Shown piece after piece: positions 59,699 to 64,000 of a stretch of 64,000 nt of DNA. A program made the position numbers and the translations under genes. Origin of the DNA: Membranipora membranacea (lineage: Eukaryota > Bryozoa > Gymnolaemata > Cheilostomatida > Membraniporidae); assembly GCA_914767715.1 (NCBI GenBank), contig OU612075.1:5954001-6018000 (forward strand). The letters run 5' to 3'. A model generated the notes under the pieces. That model ran no database searches, was not told where the DNA came from, and worked only from the letters and a program-made list of their open reading frames with translations. The stretch's first letter is position 1. Each line of letters starts with the position of its first letter.

Positions 59699-62600
59699 GA
59701 GGAGGAATCATCGCCGTTGGTTACGAGGCTCGGGCAAAAGGAGTGTCAAGGAGAAATATGAGAGGCGATGACGCAAAGAGCGTCTGCCCAGATATAAAAT
59801 TGTTCAGCGTCCCGGAAGTAAGAGGTAGGTGGGCACACTGACATTGAGATTATACTACTAACATGTGTATCTCTGATCGTAAGAGTTGATTTAGTACAAT
59901 TACCTAACATGTACCCACCCCTAATTAGTAAGATTGAACTCGGGTCGTCACACCAAATTCCTTGTGATAGTACTCATGATAAGTGAATTAGATCACTCTC
60001 TATCGATCAGAGATATATGTGCAATAGTATATTATGTGATCAGTATGGTAGGTGGGTGCAATACTGGGTAAAACTAACATAAAAAATCTCCCCCTATATG
60101 CCTTATCGAACCGAAATTATCTAGCAGGAATCAAGAGTGGTCTTATGATTAAATGAACTTTGAATTGGTGCCGGAATTGTGTTCTAACCTTGTCATGCTG
60201 CTACTCTTTTGGTTTGGGGTGTAGCGGAGTGACAAGGCTAATTCAGTTTTATGAGTGCCAGAAATATAAACAGAATAACTCTCTCCTCGTTGAAGATAAG
60301 GAACTAGTTTGGCAAAGATCTTGGTGTCTTCCTGATATGCACCATTAAATGCTTGCATTTTGAACCTGCTTTAATAGGCCATGTCTTTAAAATGCGTTTT
60401 GGTATGATTGGATGATGGTCATATTTCACAACAACCTAGTCTATTTCAATAATAGTGGAGTTGTCAGATATAAAATGGATAACCCGCACAAAAACTTGCT
60501 TTGGCATGAGGAATGAATACCAGGTGAACCTGTCAAAACACTGAACACAGCCTTCTTGCCTGTCATGTGGTCCTTTGCCTGTGCTTTGATTGAGAAATAT
60601 TGACAGGCATAACTCTGAGTTGTGCTCTCCTTGAGTATTAACAGACAGGGGAGCATAACTTAAATTTGTAATTATTTGCTTGGGTTGTTTTGTTGCCAGT
60701 CTAACCGATCCTACCCCCACCTTAATACTGTATCATCATGCACCTATTGTTTGATATACAAATTAGGTGAGTGCAGCTTAGAAATGCCAAACTCTCTCAA
60801 ACCATGAGCTCCAATCACCTGTTTGATGTTCTCATTGACAATCATGATCATGTCGCCGTCTAAGGCATCCTAATGAACTAGCGATATTAAAAATGTTGAT
60901 TATATTATTTGTTTTATTTATTATTATTTATATTTATTGTATTATAAATGTTTGATCTCTCTCTTAGGTAAAGCCGATCTTACAAAGTATCGAGAGGCCG
61001 GTGCGGAGGTTATATCAGTGCTGTGTCAGTTTGAGCACTGTATAGTAGAGCGAGCCAGTATAGATGAAGCTTATATAGATCTCACAGAGAGGGTAAATCA
61101 TGCTGTGAACTCGGAGTCCTCCGCTCCTGTTACTGCAGACGATCTCCTTCATACATATGTAGTCGGTGGGGATGAAGGTATAAATATATATGCATACATA
61201 TTTAAGTTTCTTAAGAGGAAAAATTCGCGTTTTGCACAGGATTTATTATAATATCAAAGTTCATGGATAACTAACATTTACATAACGAAATCACTTTATA
61301 TAAGCGCCCAAAAAAAGTGCTAGCTAAAATTGAGTCACACTCAAACAAGCTAAACTATACATTTACTTGATGGCTATGATTAAAACCTGGAATATAGATG
61401 GAGGGAAAATCAAATTTCCCGGGTTAAGAGTGAGGACTGCTGCAAGGCCTTTTCCAGTAAGCTAGCATTTTGTCTGTTAATATGAGGGCCCCCTGTCAAG
61501 ACAAGAATTTTCAAAAATAAACCCCAAAAATTCAGATGGAACAATAATACTACCATGTCATATTATTTATACTCTCTCAGATGACAGAGAAGGTTCAGTA
61601 AGAGATTGGTTAGATTTCATCAGCTCTAGTGAGAATCTGGACTCGTATAATGATAGGAGGCTGGCGTACGCCGCACAAGTCGTGGAGAAAATGAGGAAAG
61701 CTGTGCTAGACCAGACTGGTTTCAACTGCTCAGCTGGAATATCTCATAATAAGGTCTGTTTATAAAATAGTATGTGAAATAAAAACTCCAGACTGTTTCA
61801 CTAGTTGTCCCTTTGTGGGAGCGTAGAGGCCCACTCCTGACTATATATCAATTCAAAGAAACCTGAGGCTTAAGGGTTTGCAGAAGGAAACGTTTTCCTT
61901 TTTTAACAGGCTTAAAAAAAGCGAGAGCTAGCTAAGATGACCTCAACTAGCATCGAACTCATTCAGCACACCTTGCAAAATTTTTTAACTAGCACTCATT
62001 GATTTACCCCCCAAACTAGCCGAAACGGAGCTAACAACTGCTAGAGTATTAGAGTGTAAACTTTCAAATAATGTAGATTACTGGGAACTGTTGAAATGTT
62101 TTTTCGTCCGTTCCATAACAGGTTTAACCCTCAAACCGTCTGGTTAAAAATTACCGACTTGTCTTATGCTGTACAATTGTAATCAATGTTTTAGGTATTA
62201 TCAAAGTTAGCCTGTGGTCTACACAAACCCCAGAAGCAGACTATTCTGTCTATGGGGTCAGTGCCCGACCTGTTCACTTCACTACCCATACAGAAAGTTA
62301 GGCACTTTGGTGGCAAACTTGGGCGTAGTCTGATAGAGGAATTTGATCTGGAGTTTATCGGCGATATCGTCAAACTTACTAAACATGTGAGTAAAAGTTC
62401 ATTCAGTTCAGCGTGGAATTATTTTCCAATATGAACATTGTTCCCCGGCTTCAAATTATCATATTTGAGGGATGCCAGTTGTTCTCTTCCGTAAGGAAAC
62501 CTGTATCTATGATATTACAGAGATTTTAGCAGATTTACTCTAATACACAGATATCAAATTCAAGTGACTCCTAATCGGCAAAATAACTAATCATGTTCAG

Positions 62601-63639
62601 ATTGTCCACCTGTAGGTTACTCACCTTGTTCAGTTTGATAAATCGCTTGCTCAGAAGTGTTTCCAGTACCAAACTTCAATACTGAAACTCCAGTCAGTCC
62701 CAATCAAAGGTATCCATTAAGTGAGACCGGCGACCATCTATCCATGACATGCCGAAAGCCGGCATTTGTTAATTGAAACTTAAACCAATTAGTTCTCATG
62801 GTATGATATTCATATTGTTTCTTGAAATATAAAATAATGAAAACTTTTGTTTGCTCATAGATGTCCTCAAAAGTAAGTATTACATGCTACCGAGAATCAG
62901 CATTTCGTGTGGCTTGCAATATCAAGTGTGCTACATTTCTCAACATTTGTTTTATAGAGATTTGATTTTCCTTGGTTTGATATGTGAGTTTTTTTATGCG
63001 CTGATACACATTTCACTAACAAAGATTGGACATTTAGATATGGTCCACTTCAAGTGAAATGTAGAAATGATCCAACTGCAATGGTCATGGCTTTAGTTAC
63101 CCCAGCGCATCAATTTCACGTTGTATAGAAATGAGTGCATGTTGTTGGCCAGGCAGTCTTTGGTGTGGGAAAATGTGGTATTAGACTGCACACAAGATTT
63201 GAACCTCAATATTTCTGAGTTGAGCTGTCTTGCTGCCTTTTCATACCTCCTTTGGCTTGGCCATAACAGACTATACTGTGTGACAATCGCTGATCAGAAC
63301 CTGAAAAATTGGCAGAAGCAAAGGAATCAAACAGAAGTTACTTGGAAAAATTTATCCATTGGTAAGTTTGCCACATGAATTTAGCCTTAGCCTGGCTTTC
63401 AGGGTGAAGGGGGGGGGGGGCGTGAGTTGTTGGGTGGGGAACTGTTAATAGCTGATGTAATTTTCTCTATTTCTCAACTTTAGGAATTATCTGCCCAGTA
63501 CGGAGAGAAAACCGGCGCTTACATATATGAGCTGTGTAGAGGTCATGACCCCGAACTTGTAAACTGCAGACAACTTCCAAAGTCAGTCGGGTGCAGCAAA
63601 AACTTCAGAGGCAAACTGGCCATTACAAACTATGAGAAG
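59699..63639 (+). CDS. POLH: DNA polymerase eta, copy C (exons 3-7, continues past window)
   Basis: Exons 59699-59824, 60968-61177, 61581-61753, 62195-62386 and 63484-63639 match A exons 3827-8200 in length and phase and are fully open. KADLTKYREA, RASIDEAYIDL, CSAGISHNK, GGKLG and GCSKNF are all kept. One donor is GTCTGT where A has GTATGT (after 61753). The first metal-binding exon (DMDC) is not present within the 1.85 kb upstream, and beyond that lies MARC-derived sequence, so this copy is 5'-truncated. Whether exons 8-11 follow cannot be seen. The intron between 62386 and 63484 lacks the 481-bp MITE of copy A and differs over about 200 bp near 62470-62675. Confidence 0.88.
59834..60048 (+). 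mobile_element. 215-bp MITE beside splice donor, C copy
   Basis: Same element and site as 3962-4176, flanked by exact TAGGTGGG at 59826-59833 and 60049-60056. Insertion predates the A/C duplication. Confidence 0.75.
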
Positions 63640-64000
63640 GTAAGAGTACTTTATTTAATAAATCTGTCATCAAGAAATTGCAGATTGATAACTAATGACT
63701 ATGCAAAGAGATATATTACATTCAATCGAAATCTTTTTTATGTTTGGTGGGTACCAGTGTAAGTCTGAAAAATGGATCTGGCATATTCTATGTTGAGTCT
63801 CTAACATATTTCTGTAGACATGGTAGTCGGAGTTGATTTATATCAAAATGAAAGATGAAAATCTGCACTCACCACTGAAATGTTGCATTGTGATATATTT
63901 GTTTTGTCTGTTCTTATTTCCTTGGACTGAACCTAATACTCAACGATTATTCAATACCATGTCAATTGACATGCAATCTATATATAGTGTGAGATCACGG
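63640..64000. other. POLH C intron at window end
   Basis: No feature recognised. The first ~50 bp follow copy A after 8200, then the two diverge. Confidence 0.5.

Overview
The window is animal nuclear DNA, most likely from a non-vertebrate metazoan. It is AT-rich. Genes are split into short exons by GT-AG introns of about 60 bp to 2.5 kb. It has intron-containing tRNA-Tyr genes and many small non-autonomous DNA transposons. The species cannot be named from the sequence. No bacterial, viral or CRISPR feature was seen. Three protein families carry the window. (1) DNA polymerase eta (POLH, plus strand), a translesion polymerase with an unusually long C-terminal tail. (2) A TRIM-like protein (minus strand) with RING, B-box-like zinc fingers, a CxxC module, coiled coil and a C-terminal beta-propeller-like domain. 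(3) A mitochondrial amidoxime-reducing component (MARC/mARC, MOSC fold, minus strand). They are unrelated in pathway and appear together because the locus has been duplicated, not because they form an operon-like unit. Layout: unit A (about 1-28 kb) holds POLH (1.1-14.2 kb), TRIM (15.8-20.8 kb) and MARC (24.2-27.8 kb). From 28.4 to 30.2 kb lies an inverted copy of sequence also found at 48.3-55.9 kb. From 31.8 to 35.4 kb six tRNA-Tyr copies alternate in orientation. Unit B (35.3-48.4 kb) repeats only the last three POLH exons and the TRIM gene, then a 919-bp tandem duplication that includes a decayed MARC exon. A roughly 5.3-kb stretch (49.9-55.2 kb) is absent from the other copies and has some exon-like pieces on the minus strand. 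A lone MARC first exon follows at 57.0 kb, facing the opposite way from the complete gene. Unit C (57.85 kb to the end) repeats POLH exons 3-7 and runs off the window. The gene in unit A looks most complete for each family: MARC A (331 codons) and TRIM A (about 755 codons) are open throughout. POLH A is open from exon 3 to the stop codon, but its first recognisable exon carries two apparent lesions. TRIM B has a frameshift. POLH B lacks exons upstream of exon 9, and POLH C lacks the first recognisable exon (exon 2). The most interesting signals are a five-fold WF...DPF short-motif array in the POLH tail, a duplication edge lying at a dispersed tRNA-Tyr gene, and several transposon insertions whose empty sites are preserved in sister copies. 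An uncollapsed-haplotype or assembly explanation for the A/B/C copies cannot be excluded without read data.
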